A DNA stretch of 64,000 nt from contig JAEPQO010000001.1 of NCBI GenBank assembly GCA_017640505.1, forward strand, positions 1-64,000, read 5' to 3'. The notes beneath the pieces were generated by a model. The model did not search any database. It was not told the origin of the DNA and saw only the letters and a list, made by a program, of their open reading frames with translations. A program made the translations under genes and the position numbers. This document shows, in pieces, positions 41,888 through 50,562 of this stretch. This stretch comes from Rhodospirillales bacterium. Its GTDB lineage: Bacteria > Pseudomonadota > Alphaproteobacteria > Rhodospirillales > Casp-alpha2. Each line of letters begins with the position of its first letter. The first letter of the stretch is position 1.

Positions 41888-43675
41888 ATGCCGCAATCGC
41901 GTTTGACGTTTGGACATATCCAGTCCGCCTTTCGCAAGACGATCCGGAACGAGCATCTTTTGCTGGTCGGATTGGGCCTTGTCGTCGGGTGTGTCGCCGG
42001 CGCGGCGGTCATCGTCTTTCGCGAAGCCATCGAACTGATCGAACTTTCGTCGTTCGGTTTCACCACCAATATGCTGGCCCGTTACGAGTTGACGGTCGAA
42101 AGTTGGAAACTGATCCTGATCCCCGCCGCCGGCGGGCTGGTCGTCGGCCTGATCACATGGAAACTGATGCCGGGCGGCAAGGCGCAGGGCGTCGCCGATG
42201 TTGTCGAAGCCTCGGCCATGCGCGCCGGGCAGATGTCGTCGCGGGTCGGCATCGTTTCCGCGCTGTGCAGCGCAATCTCCGTCGGTAGCGGCGCGTCGGT
42301 CGGCCGCGAAGGGCCTGCCGTGCACCTGGGCGCATCGCTTGCCGGCTGGATCGCCAGACGGCTTCACCTCTCCCGCTCACTCTCCAGAACGCTTCTCGGC
42401 TGCGGTGTCGCGGCGGCGGTCTCTGCCTCGTTCAATGCGCCCATCGCCGGCGCGCTTTTTGCGACCGAAGTCGTGGTCGGACAGTATGCTCTCAAGACCT
42501 TCGCACCGATTGTCGTCGCCAGCGTCGCCGGCACGGCGCTGTCGCACATTCATTTCGGCGAGGTTTCGGCGTTCCTGCTTGGCGACAATCACATTGCATC
42601 GTTCTGGGAATTCCCGGCCTTCATCGGTCTCGGCATTGTCGCCGCGGTCGCCTCCATCGTCATGATGCAGAGCATCTTCTGGGCGCAGGAACTGTCCCCC
42701 AGGGTCAAGATGCCGGTCTGGGCGAAACCCGCCGTTGCCGGCGCCATCGTCGGCGTAATTGCGATCTGGCTGCCGCAGATCATGAGCGTCGGATACGGAT
42801 TCGTCGAGTGGGCCATCCTTGGCCAGTTCGACGTGCAGCTTTTGATCGCGATTGGCATCGCCAAGATCTTCGCAACGGCGCTTTGTCTCGGCTTCGGATT
42901 CTCGGGCGGCGTGTTTTCGCCCGCGCTGGTGCTCGGTGCTGCCGTGGGCGCAAGCTATGGACTGATCGCGGCCGACGTGTTTCCGACCTTGGCATCCGGT
43001 GTCGGCGTGTACACCGTGGTCGGCATGGGTGCGGTCGCAGCCGCGGTGCTCGGCGCGCCGATATCGACAACGCTGATCATCTTCGAGATCACCGGCGACT
43101 ATAAGCTCTCGCTTGCCGTGATGTTGGCCATCGTCGTTTCGACGGAGCTGACGCATCACCTGTTCGGCGCATCGTTCTTCGCGGAAACGCTCAGGCGGCG
43201 CAACGTCGACCTACGCGACGGTTTCGAGGCTGAGGTCCTGGACACCATCAAGGTCCGGCATATCCTCGACCACGGCACCAATGTCGTCGCCGAGACCATC
43301 TCTATGGAGACGCCGATCAGCGACATCCGGGAAAAACTGAGCGCATCGACGACCGGCGAGTTGTTCGTCGTGCAGCCGACCGGCGAACTGTACGGCACCA
43401 TTACGCTGCACGACTGCGGCGTCACGCTATTCGACAGCGACTGCAACGATCTGTTGCGCGCCGCCGACGTCGCACGCCTGCATCCGCCGGTGCTGAACGA
43501 GGGCGACAACCTGGGCGCGGCCATGCGGGTCATGCGCGAATCGGGCGAAGATCACATCGCCGTGCTGCGCGACCCGCACACCAAGGTGTTCACCGGCTGC
43601 GTGCATCACCGCGACGTCATGATGGCCTATAACCGCGCGCTCCTTAAGGTTCGCCACGAAGAGCACAATCAGTAG
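41888..43675 (+). CDS. CLC chloride channel/transporter with C-terminal CBS pair
   Basis: 595 residues. The CLC core (about 25-435) has the gating-Glu motif VGSGASVGREGPAVHLGASL and a second conserved loop FGFSGGVFSPALVLGAAVG with GAPISTTLIIFEITGDY. Two CBS domains fill the C-terminus (about 455-585). At the position of the E. coli ClC-ec1 proton Glu203 the sequence is LFATEVV, i.e. Val, as in channel-type members. The usual GSGIP loop reads AQGVA. An anion channel is therefore more likely than a 2:1 antiporter, by inference. Confidence 0.88.
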   Translation: MPQSRLTFGHIQSAFRKTIRNEHLLLVGLGLVVGCVAGAAVIVFREAIELIELSSFGFTTNMLARYELTVESWKLILIPAAGGLVVGLITWKLMPGGKAQGVADVVEASAMRAGQMSSRVGIVSALCSAISVGSGASVGREGPAVHLGASLAGWIARRLHLSRSLSRTLLGCGVAAAVSASFNAPIAGALFATEVVVGQYALKTFAPIVVASVAGTALSHIHFGEVSAFLLGDNHIASFWEFPAFIGLGIVAAVASIVMMQSIFWAQELSPRVKMPVWAKPAVAGAIVGVIAIWLPQIMSVGYGFVEWAILGQFDVQLLIAIGIAKIFATALCLGFGFSGGVFSPALVLGAAVGASYGLIAADVFPTLASGVGVYTVVGMGAVAAAVLGAPISTTLIIFEITGDYKLSLAVMLAIVVSTELTHHLFGASFFAETLRRRNVDLRDGFEAEVLDTIKVRHILDHGTNVVAETISMETPISDIREKLSASTTGELFVVQPTGELYGTITLHDCGVTLFDSDCNDLLRAADVARLHPPVLNEGDNLGAAMRVMRESGEDHIAVLRDPHTKVFTGCVHHRDVMMAYNRALLKVRHEEHNQ

Positions 43676-43729
43676 ATTTTGTCTCCAGCAGACGGTTTCC
43701 AGCCCCCCCTCACGTGTTATAACCGGCGT

Positions 43730-45982
43730 ATGTCCGATCCCTTCGAACTCGACGACGAACCGCGCGCCGTGCCCGCTGCACCCCGGCAGGCACCCGGGTA
43801 TCTGGATGGTCTGAACGACAGCCAGCGCGCCGCGGTCGAAGCGGTCGAAGGACCGGTGCTCGTTCTCGCCGGCGCCGGCACGGGCAAAACCCGGGTCCTC
43901 ACCACCCGGCTCGCGCACATCCTGATGCAGAACCGCGCCGGGCCCGGCGAAATCCTCGCCGTCACCTTCACCAACAAAGCCGCCGGCGAGATGAAGGAGC
44001 GGGTCTCGCATCTGGTCGGGCGCCCCGTCGAAGGCTGGTGGGTCGGCACCTTTCACGCCATCGGCGCGCGCATCCTGCGTGCCAACGCCGAGGCCGTTGG
44101 CCTGAGCCCGCAATTCACGATCCTTGATGCCGACGACCAGGTCCGCCTGATCAAGCAGCTGATCGACGTCCACGACATCAATGAAAAGCGCCTGCCGCCG
44201 CGTGCGATTTCCGGGATCATCCAGCGATGGAAGGACCGGGGGTTTCTGCCGGACAAAGTACCGACGTCCGAAGCCGGTCAGGGCGACGGCAAGGTGCTCG
44301 ATCTCTACAAGGACTATCAGGAACGCCTGGCGACGCTGAACGCCGCCGATTTCGGCGATCTTCTTCTTTTATGCCTGAAACTGTTCCAGGAACAGCCGGA
44401 CGTCCTCAAGAGCTATCAGAGCCGGTTTCGCTACATCATGGTCGACGAATATCAGGACACCAACGTCGCCCAGTATCTCTGGCTCCGCCTTTTGGCGCAG
44501 GGCCACCGCAACATCTGCTGCGTCGGCGACGACGATCAGTCGATCTATTCCTGGCGCGGTGCCGAGGTCGGCAACATCCTGCGCTTCGAGGAAGACTTCC
44601 CGGGCGCGCGTGTCGTGCGGCTGGAACGCAACTACCGCTCGACGCCGCATATCCTTGCCGCCGCGTCGGGCCTGATCACCCACAACGAAGGGCGCCTCGG
44701 CAAGACGCTCTGGACCGATATCAACGGCGGCGAAAAAGTCCGGGTGCGCGGCGTCTGGGACGGCGAGGCCGAAGCGCGGCTGGTCGGCGACGAGATCGAG
44801 GCCTACCAGAACAAGGGCGAAAAACTGAACGATATGGCGGTGCTGGTGCGCGCCGGCTTTCAGACCCGCGAATTCGAAGAACGCCTCATCACCCTCGGCA
44901 TCCCGTACCGCGTCATCGGCGGCCCGCGCTTTTACGAGCGCCAGGAAATCCGCGACGCCATCGCCTATCTGCGGGTTATCGCCCAGCCCGACGACGATCT
45001 TGCGTTCGAGCGCATCGTCAACGTGCCGACACGCGGCATCGGCAAATCGACGCTGCAGATCATTCATACCTATGCCCGCGCCGAGCGCATCTCGCTGACC
45101 CGCGCCATTACCAAGCTGCTGGAGACCGACGAGCTGCGACCGCAGGCCAAGAAGTCGCTCGGCGATCTACTTTCGATGTTCGACATGTGGCGGGTACAGG
45201 CGTCGGCACAGCCGCCGGCTGAACTCTGCAAGCAGGTCCTGGAAGACAGCGGTTATACCGACATGTGGCGCGCCAAGCGCGAACCGGATGCGCCGGGCCG
45301 GCTCGATAACCTGAAGGAGCTCGTGGTCGCACTGGAAGATTTCGAGATGCTGGGTTCGTTTCTCGAACACGTCAGCCTGGTGATGGAAAACGAGGAACGC
45401 AGCGATACCGCCAAGGTCAGCATCATGACGCTGCACGGCGCCAAAGGCTTGGAGTTCGCGACCGTCTTCCTGCCGGGCTGGGAAGAGGGCCTGTTCCCGA
45501 ACCAGCGATCCCTCGACGAGGGCGGGCTGGCATCGCTGGAGGAAGAGCGCCGGCTGGCGTACGTCGGCATCACGCGCGCGCGCAAGCACGCCATGATTTC
45601 GTTTGCCGCGAACCGGCGTGTTTACGGCCAGTGGCAGAGCGCGACCCCGTCGCGCTTCATCGACGAACTGCCCGCCGAACATATCGACGTGTTTTCCGAA
45701 AGCGGCGTCTATGCACGCCAGGACGCGGCATCGAAACAGATCGAGGACCCGTTCGCCGGTGTCGACGGCATTCCGCGTTCACGCCGCCGCATGGTCGAGG
45801 TCGACCGGGGCGCCAGCTACAAGCCGACCAGCGACGGCTCCGGCTTCGATATCGGTGTCCGCGTGTTCCACCAGAAATTCGGCTACGGCAAGATTACGTC
45901 CGTCGACGGCGACAAGCTGGATATCGACTTCGAAAAGGCAGGCCAGAAGCGTGTCATGGCCAGCTTCGTGCTGCCTGCATGA
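43730..45982 (+). CDS. uvrD: UvrD/PcrA-type DNA helicase
   Basis: 750 residues, superfamily 1A. Motifs: Q-motif GLNDSQRAAVEAVEGPVLVL, Walker A GAGTGKTRVLTTR, Ia VTFTNKAAGEMKERV, II IMVDEYQDTNVAQYLWLRLL, III NICCVGDDDQSIYSWRGAE, IV VRLERNYRSTPHIL, V SIMTLHGAKGLEFATVFLPG, VI RRLAYVGITRARKHAMI. A Tudor-like C-terminal domain (VRVFHQKFGYGKITSVDGDK) is typical of PcrA/UvrD. It unwinds DNA in mismatch and excision repair. The start MSDPFELDDE lies in weak ribosome-site sequence; prmA overlaps its stop. Confidence 0.94.
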   Translation: MSDPFELDDEPRAVPAAPRQAPGYLDGLNDSQRAAVEAVEGPVLVLAGAGTGKTRVLTTRLAHILMQNRAGPGEILAVTFTNKAAGEMKERVSHLVGRPVEGWWVGTFHAIGARILRANAEAVGLSPQFTILDADDQVRLIKQLIDVHDINEKRLPPRAISGIIQRWKDRGFLPDKVPTSEAGQGDGKVLDLYKDYQERLATLNAADFGDLLLLCLKLFQEQPDVLKSYQSRFRYIMVDEYQDTNVAQYLWLRLLAQGHRNICCVGDDDQSIYSWRGAEVGNILRFEEDFPGARVVRLERNYRSTPHILAAASGLITHNEGRLGKTLWTDINGGEKVRVRGVWDGEAEARLVGDEIEAYQNKGEKLNDMAVLVRAGFQTREFEERLITLGIPYRVIGGPRFYERQEIRDAIAYLRVIAQPDDDLAFERIVNVPTRGIGKSTLQIIHTYARAERISLTRAITKLLETDELRPQAKKSLGDLLSMFDMWRVQASAQPPAELCKQVLEDSGYTDMWRAKREPDAPGRLDNLKELVVALEDFEMLGSFLEHVSLVMENEERSDTAKVSIMTLHGAKGLEFATVFLPGWEEGLFPNQRSLDEGGLASLEEERRLAYVGITRARKHAMISFAANRRVYGQWQSATPSRFIDELPAEHIDVFSESGVYARQDAASKQIEDPFAGVDGIPRSRRRMVEVDRGASYKPTSDGSGFDIGVRVFHQKFGYGKITSVDGDKLDIDFEKAGQKRVMASFVLPA

Positions 45983-46869
45983 TGACCGCACCGGCCGCGC
46001 AACCGCTCTGGCGGCTCGAGGTCACGGTGCCGCAGCACGCCGTGCCTGCGTTCGAAACCGTGTTCGAAGGCATATCGGTCGCCGTCACGTCGATAGGCGA
46101 CGACGATATCCCGTGGCGGGTCGAGGGCTACACCGACGCCGAACCCGATACGGCGGCCATCGAAGCGGGACTTGCCATTGCCGCCGATGCCCTCGGCATC
46201 GAAGTGCCCGGTCTCAGTGTCGAGTTCCTGACACCGCGCGACTGGCTCGCCGAGAACATGGCCACGTTCGCGCCGCTCAGGCTCGGGCGGTTCTTCATCT
46301 ATCCGAGCCATTACGACGGCCCGCTGCCGGCCGCCTGCATTCCGTTCCGCATCGACGCCGGCACCGCGTTCGGCTCGGGCACGCACCCGACGACGGGAAC
46401 GTGCCTTGCCGCGCTTGCCGACCTCGCCAAATCCAAGACCGTGACGAATGCGTTCGATCTCGGCTGCGGGTCGGGCATTCTCGCCTTCGCGATCGCCAAG
46501 CTCTGGCCCGCGCAGGTCCTTGCTGCCGACATCGACCCGGAAGCCGTCCGCGTGACGCACGCCAATACGCGCGACAACGGCCTCCGTCACCGCATCCAGG
46601 CGGTCCGCAGCACCGGGTATCTGAGCGACGCCGTCAGACGCAGCCTGCCCTTCGACCTGATCGTCGCCAATGTCCTGGCCCGGCCCTTGATCGGCATGGC
46701 GGCGGAAACGGCGCGGCATCTCGCGCCGGGCGGCACGGTCGTTCTGTCGGGTCTGCTCGACCGCGATGCGCGCTGGGTGGCGTCCCGGCACCGCGCGCAC
46801 GGGCTTGTCTTCGTCGGCAAGTGGCAGCGCGACGGCTGGTCGACGCTGGTGATGCGAAAACCCGGATAA
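45979..46869 (+). CDS. prmA: Ribosomal protein L11 methyltransferase PrmA
   Basis: 296 residues. An N-terminal substrate-recognition domain (about 1-110) is followed by the SAM domain with GTAFGSGTHPTTGTCLAALA, motif I AFDLGCGSGILAFAIAKLW, and FDLIVANVLARPLIGMA (NPPY-like region, N-x-L). PrmA trimethylates L11. Two consecutive ATGs overlap the helicase stop (ATGATGA), so it is translationally coupled. Relative to other PrmA proteins the order and length are normal. Confidence 0.93.
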   Translation: MMTAPAAQPLWRLEVTVPQHAVPAFETVFEGISVAVTSIGDDDIPWRVEGYTDAEPDTAAIEAGLAIAADALGIEVPGLSVEFLTPRDWLAENMATFAPLRLGRFFIYPSHYDGPLPAACIPFRIDAGTAFGSGTHPTTGTCLAALADLAKSKTVTNAFDLGCGSGILAFAIAKLWPAQVLAADIDPEAVRVTHANTRDNGLRHRIQAVRSTGYLSDAVRRSLPFDLIVANVLARPLIGMAAETARHLAPGGTVVLSGLLDRDARWVASRHRAHGLVFVGKWQRDGWSTLVMRKPG

Positions 46870-46873
46870 CGCC

Positions 46874-47272
46874 ATGATCGACCGCGACCGCCGCCGCCGG
46901 CTTGTGCACCTGTTGATCGGCATCAACGGGGCCGGGTTCGTCCTCGTCGGTACGCTTTTGGGCGGATCGGGCGGGCTCGGCTACGTGCCCTGGTACGGCA
47001 TTGCCGGCGCGGCGATGATGTTCGTCGGCGTCGTGGTCCCGTTTTACCGGGAGTTCACGTCGTTGCGCCACGGTTTCGAGGAAGTCGAGCGCGAGGCCCT
47101 CAAAACATTCCGCCGCAACCGCCACCGCGAGATCGGCCACCAGACGGTACTCGACGCCGGCTCCCGCCCGCAGCCTTTCGCCCGCGTCCGCAGCCAGCCG
47201 CTGGTGACGATCCTGATCACGCTGATCGCCTGGGGCCTTGCCGCCTACGAGGCGCTGCGCTGGCTCACCTAG
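46874..47272 (+). CDS. Unrecognised membrane protein
   Basis: 132 residues with three spans (about 12-32, 38-56 and 108-128) separated by a basic cytoplasmic loop (FRRNRHREIGHQTVLDAG). It starts four bases after prmA and ends in a 4-base tail-to-tail overlap with the photolyase gene. No family was recognised. Confidence 0.6.
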   Translation: MIDRDRRRRLVHLLIGINGAGFVLVGTLLGGSGGLGYVPWYGIAGAAMMFVGVVVPFYREFTSLRHGFEEVEREALKTFRRNRHREIGHQTVLDAGSRPQPFARVRSQPLVTILITLIAWGLAAYEALRWLT

Positions 47273-48714
47273 GCGGGTTCGTTTTCGGGCAGGGACTTGA
47301 AAGCCGCCAGCGCGCGTTCGCGCGCCGTTTTGTGGTCGACAACAGGTTTTGGGTAAGTCTTGCCCAGTTCGATACCGGCATCGTGCAGCACGTCGTCCGG
47401 TGCTTCCCAGGGCGCGAACAGATACTTGTCGGGCAGGCCGGCGATTTCAGGGACGTACTTGCGGATATACGCGCCATCGGGATCGAACTTCGATCCCTGC
47501 ATGATCGGATTGAAGATGCGGAAGTAAGGCGCCGCATCGGCACCGCAGCCCGCGACCCACTGCCAGCTGAACGCGTTCACGGCGAGATCGGCGTCGACCA
47601 GCGTGTCCCAGAACCAGGCCTCGCCCGCCTGCCACGGCAGCAAGAGATGCTTTACCAGGAACGACGCCGTCACCATGCGGACGCGGTTGTGCATGTGACC
47701 GGTCTGCCAAAGCTCGCGCATGCCGGCATCGACCATGGGATAACCGGTTCGTCCCTGTTGCCAGGCGGCGAGCATCTCGTCGTCGTCGGCCCACGGAAAC
47801 GCCTTGAAGCGCGCGTACATCGGCGCGTCCGGCAGGTCCGGCAGATGATAGAAAACGTGATAGGCGAATTCGCGCCAGACCAGTTCCTTGAGGAACTTCT
47901 CCGTCGCATCGGTCCAGCCGGCGTGACGGACCGTTTCGTGCCAGACCTGCCGGGGCCCGATATCGCCGATATGCAGAAACGGTGACAGGTTGGACGTCAC
48001 CGTATCGGCGGGGAAATCGCGGCGCGTCTTGTAGCCCTCCAGGCCGGTTTCGAGAAATTCGCAAAACCGCGCCATCGCGCCCGCTTCGCCGGGCTGCCAG
48101 CGCGCACCAAGGCCCCCGGCCCAGTCCGGCGTCGTCGGTAGCAGGTCCCAGTCGTCCAGCGCGTCGGTCTCAACGTCGGGTTTCGGTCCAGGAATGTTGT
48201 CCGGTGCCGGCAACGGCGCGGGCGGGTCGCCCTTCTCCCGGCATGCATGCCAGAACCGGGTGTATACCTTGTAAAAACCGCCCTGCTTGGTCTCGATGGT
48301 CCACGGTTCGAACAGCAACGATCCGTTGAAGCTCTGCGCGTCCAGCCCGCGCGCCCGCAAGTCTTCCTTAAGCGCCATGTCGCGCTTGATCGCATAGGGT
48401 TCATAGCACCGGTTCCAGTAAACGCCCGCTGCGCCGGTTTCGCGCACCAGTCGCGACATGACTTCCGCCGCCGCCCCTCTGCGCAGCACCAGCGTCGCGC
48501 CCCGATCCGCCAGCGCGTCGCGCAATGCCTGCAACGAATGATGAAGCCACCACCGCGCCGCGCCGCCCGGCTTCCAGCCGCCCGGGGTCTCGTCGTCGAG
48601 AATATAGACCGGCAACACCGGATGCCCGCTTTGCACGGCCTGCATCAGCGCCGGGTTATCGGCGATCCGGAGGTCCTGCCTGAACCAGACGATCAGGGGC
48701 GCTTTTTCGGTCAT
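47269..48714 (-). CDS. phrB: Deoxyribodipyrimidine photolyase (class I CPD)
   Basis: 481 residues. The antenna Rossmann domain starts APLIVWFRQDLRIADNPALM. The FAD domain shows TSNLSPFLHIGDIGPRQVWH, WREFAYHVFYHLPD, GYPMVDAGMRELWQTGHMHN, RVRMVTASFLVKHLLLPW, and DADLAVNAFSWQWVAGCGAD with PYFRIFNPIMQGSKFDPDGA. It repairs cyclobutane pyrimidine dimers with blue light. The Trp-rich and Asn residues around FAD (NNxxSFxW-type) are conserved. Confidence 0.96.
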   Translation of the reverse strand: MTEKAPLIVWFRQDLRIADNPALMQAVQSGHPVLPVYILDDETPGGWKPGGAARWWLHHSLQALRDALADRGATLVLRRGAAAEVMSRLVRETGAAGVYWNRCYEPYAIKRDMALKEDLRARGLDAQSFNGSLLFEPWTIETKQGGFYKVYTRFWHACREKGDPPAPLPAPDNIPGPKPDVETDALDDWDLLPTTPDWAGGLGARWQPGEAGAMARFCEFLETGLEGYKTRRDFPADTVTSNLSPFLHIGDIGPRQVWHETVRHAGWTDATEKFLKELVWREFAYHVFYHLPDLPDAPMYARFKAFPWADDDEMLAAWQQGRTGYPMVDAGMRELWQTGHMHNRVRMVTASFLVKHLLLPWQAGEAWFWDTLVDADLAVNAFSWQWVAGCGADAAPYFRIFNPIMQGSKFDPDGAYIRKYVPEIAGLPDKYLFAPWEAPDDVLHDAGIELGKTYPKPVVDHKTARERALAAFKSLPENEPA

Positions 48715-48787
48715 GAATGTCGGGAAAAAGGTCTGTTCGGGTGCATGCCTTAGGTACGGATCGGGCGGCCACCCGGATCAGTCGGCA

Positions 48788-49066
48788 TCATTGCGGATCG
48801 ACGCAGTCGAAGCCCCACATGGTCTTGTAGCCGACCCCGAGCTTGACCCCGCCGCGGGACACGGCCTTGCGGCCGTGCTTGGCGCAGTGCCGTTCGGCAA
48901 TCGCCGTCGGCTCCGCAAAGCGCAGCGTCGTGACGGTGATCGCAGTCGGCGAGGCGGCAACGATGCTTTCGTTGTCGTCGCTGGTGGAACTGCACGCGCC
49001 AAGCAGCAGCGGTGCCGCCAGCACCGCCGTCGCCGTCATACGAAATAAGGCTGCCCTCCCGAACAT
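48788..49066 (-). CDS. Small lipoprotein
   Basis: 92 residues with the lipobox LLLGAC. The mature part (SSTSDDNESIVAASPTAITV, ERHCAKHGRKAV, YKTMWGFDCVDP) has a His/Cys pair and a C-terminal Cys, reminiscent of small alphaproteobacterial outer-membrane lipoproteins. The ATG at 49064-49066 is used because its n-region has two Arg; an ATG at 49039 would lack charge. No ribosome site is strong. The function is unknown. Confidence 0.55.
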   Translation of the reverse strand: MFGRAALFRMTATAVLAAPLLLGACSSTSDDNESIVAASPTAITVTTLRFAEPTAIAERHCAKHGRKAVSRGGVKLGVGYKTMWGFDCVDPQ

Positions 49067-49121
49067 GGCGGAATTATTGCGGAATCCACCCGGCACAGGC
49101 AAGAGGCGCGTTGTCGCTGGA

Positions 49122-49439
49122 TCAGGGCTCGAAGAACGGCGCCGGGATCAGCAGCTTGTTCTGCTGTTTTTCCAGGTAACCTGCTTCGGCACTGACTTTG
49201 AGGTAGTTCTGCCAATCCGGATCGGCCTGCATGGCGGCGCGTTTCTTGGCCCGGTCGGCGGCGTCCTCGTAGGCCCAGACATGCACATAACTGTTGGGAT
49301 CCCCCGTTTCCGTCATCGCGTAAAGGACCGGCTTGCCGAGATTCCGGGTCTGCGGTTCCCAGCCGTGTTCGCGATAAAGCTCAAGGTGCTTTTTGATGGT
49401 GCCGGGACGGCAGGTATAGGTGCGATGGTCATAGAGCAT
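49122..49439 (-). CDS. NIPSNAP-family protein
   Basis: 105 residues. The ferredoxin-like NIPSNAP pattern is clear: MLYDHRTYTCRPGTIKKHLE, LYREHGWEPQTRNLGKPVLY, YVHVWAYEDAADRAKKRAAM, DPDWQNYLKVSAEAGYLEKQ. GAGGAC precedes the ATG. The role in bacteria is unclear; members are often dimeric and linked to small-molecule metabolism. It is divergent from the dehydrogenase at 49571. Confidence 0.82.
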   Translation of the reverse strand: MLYDHRTYTCRPGTIKKHLELYREHGWEPQTRNLGKPVLYAMTETGDPNSYVHVWAYEDAADRAKKRAAMQADPDWQNYLKVSAEAGYLEKQQNKLLIPAPFFEP

Positions 49440-49570
49440 GTCGGATGTCCTCTGTTGAAACGAATTCGTTATTCGGGTGCGACGGTAAAGCAGGAATAAA
49501 AAGTGTCCAATGCTGGATTGCCGCCCGTCCGCTCTATACATTTAATGCGTGAAAAGGGGGATTTAAGACC

Positions 49571-50554
49571 ATGGCTTCAAAAGATACCGGCGCATCCAGG
49601 CATATCGTGTTCCTTGACCGGGAAACGCTTCCCGAACAGGTCACCGTGCGGCCGCCGGCATTTGCACACACCATCGAGGAATATCCGCGCACCAAGCCCG
49701 AGGATGTCGTCGCGCGCGCCGGGGATGCCGAAATCATCATCACAAACAAGGTGCCGCTGCGTGCGGAGACCCTCGCCGCATTGCCGAAGCTGAAGATGAT
49801 CGCCGTCGCCGCGACGGGCACCGACATCATCGACCTCAAGGCCTGCGCCGAACGCGGCATCACGGTTTCCAACATTCGCGAATACGCGATTGCGACCGTG
49901 CCCGAGCACACCATGGGCCTGATCCTCTCGCTCAGCCGCTCGATTCGCCCCTATCATCTTTCGGTCGCCGCCGGGCGCTGGAAGGAAGCGGACCAGTTCT
50001 GCTACTTCGACTATCCGATCTTCGACCTGAAGGGAAAGGTGCTCGGCATCATCGGTGACGGCGTGCTGGGCAAATCCGTCGCCAAACTGGCGGAAGCCTT
50101 CGGCATGGAAGTCCGCTACTCGACCTACAAGGGCGTCGACGGCATGGGGCCGCTCTATACGCCGTTCGAGCGCATTCTCTCGGAAAGCGACGTCATCACG
50201 ATGCACTGCCCTTTGATGGACAGCACGCGGAACCTGCTCGGCCCAGCCGAGTTCGATCAGATGAAAAAACGACCGTTGGTGATCAACACCGCGCGCGGCG
50301 GTCTCGTCGACGAACAGGCCCTGGTCGACGCGCTGAAGGCCGGCAAGATCGCCGGCGCCGCGTTCGATGTCGTCACCACGGAACCGGTTCCGGACGGACA
50401 CCCGTTCCTGGACGTCATGGACATGCCCAACTTCATCCTGACACCGCATGTGGCATGGGCCAGCATCGAGGCGATCCAGGGCCTTGCCGACCAGATGGTC
50501 GACAACATCGACGCCTATGTCGCAGGAAGCCCCCGAAACGTCGTAGGCGGCTAG
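49571..50554 (+). CDS. D-2-hydroxyacid dehydrogenase (glycerate/hydroxypyruvate type)
   Basis: 327 residues. NAD-binding Rossmann loop LKGKVLGIIGDGVLGKSVAK, catalytic Arg in NTARGGLVDEQALV, Glu in VVTTEPVPDGHPFL, and the catalytic His in ILTPHVAWASIEAI. The substrate-domain signature AATGTDIIDLKACAERGITV and NIREYAIATVPEH are typical of HprA-like glycerate dehydrogenases. It reduces a 2-oxo acid with NAD(P)H; the exact substrate is not clear. AAGGGGGAT precedes the ATG. Confidence 0.85.
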   Translation: MASKDTGASRHIVFLDRETLPEQVTVRPPAFAHTIEEYPRTKPEDVVARAGDAEIIITNKVPLRAETLAALPKLKMIAVAATGTDIIDLKACAERGITVSNIREYAIATVPEHTMGLILSLSRSIRPYHLSVAAGRWKEADQFCYFDYPIFDLKGKVLGIIGDGVLGKSVAKLAEAFGMEVRYSTYKGVDGMGPLYTPFERILSESDVITMHCPLMDSTRNLLGPAEFDQMKKRPLVINTARGGLVDEQALVDALKAGKIAGAAFDVVTTEPVPDGHPFLDVMDMPNFILTPHVAWASIEAIQGLADQMVDNIDAYVAGSPRNVVGG

Positions 50555-50562
50555 GTTCGCGG

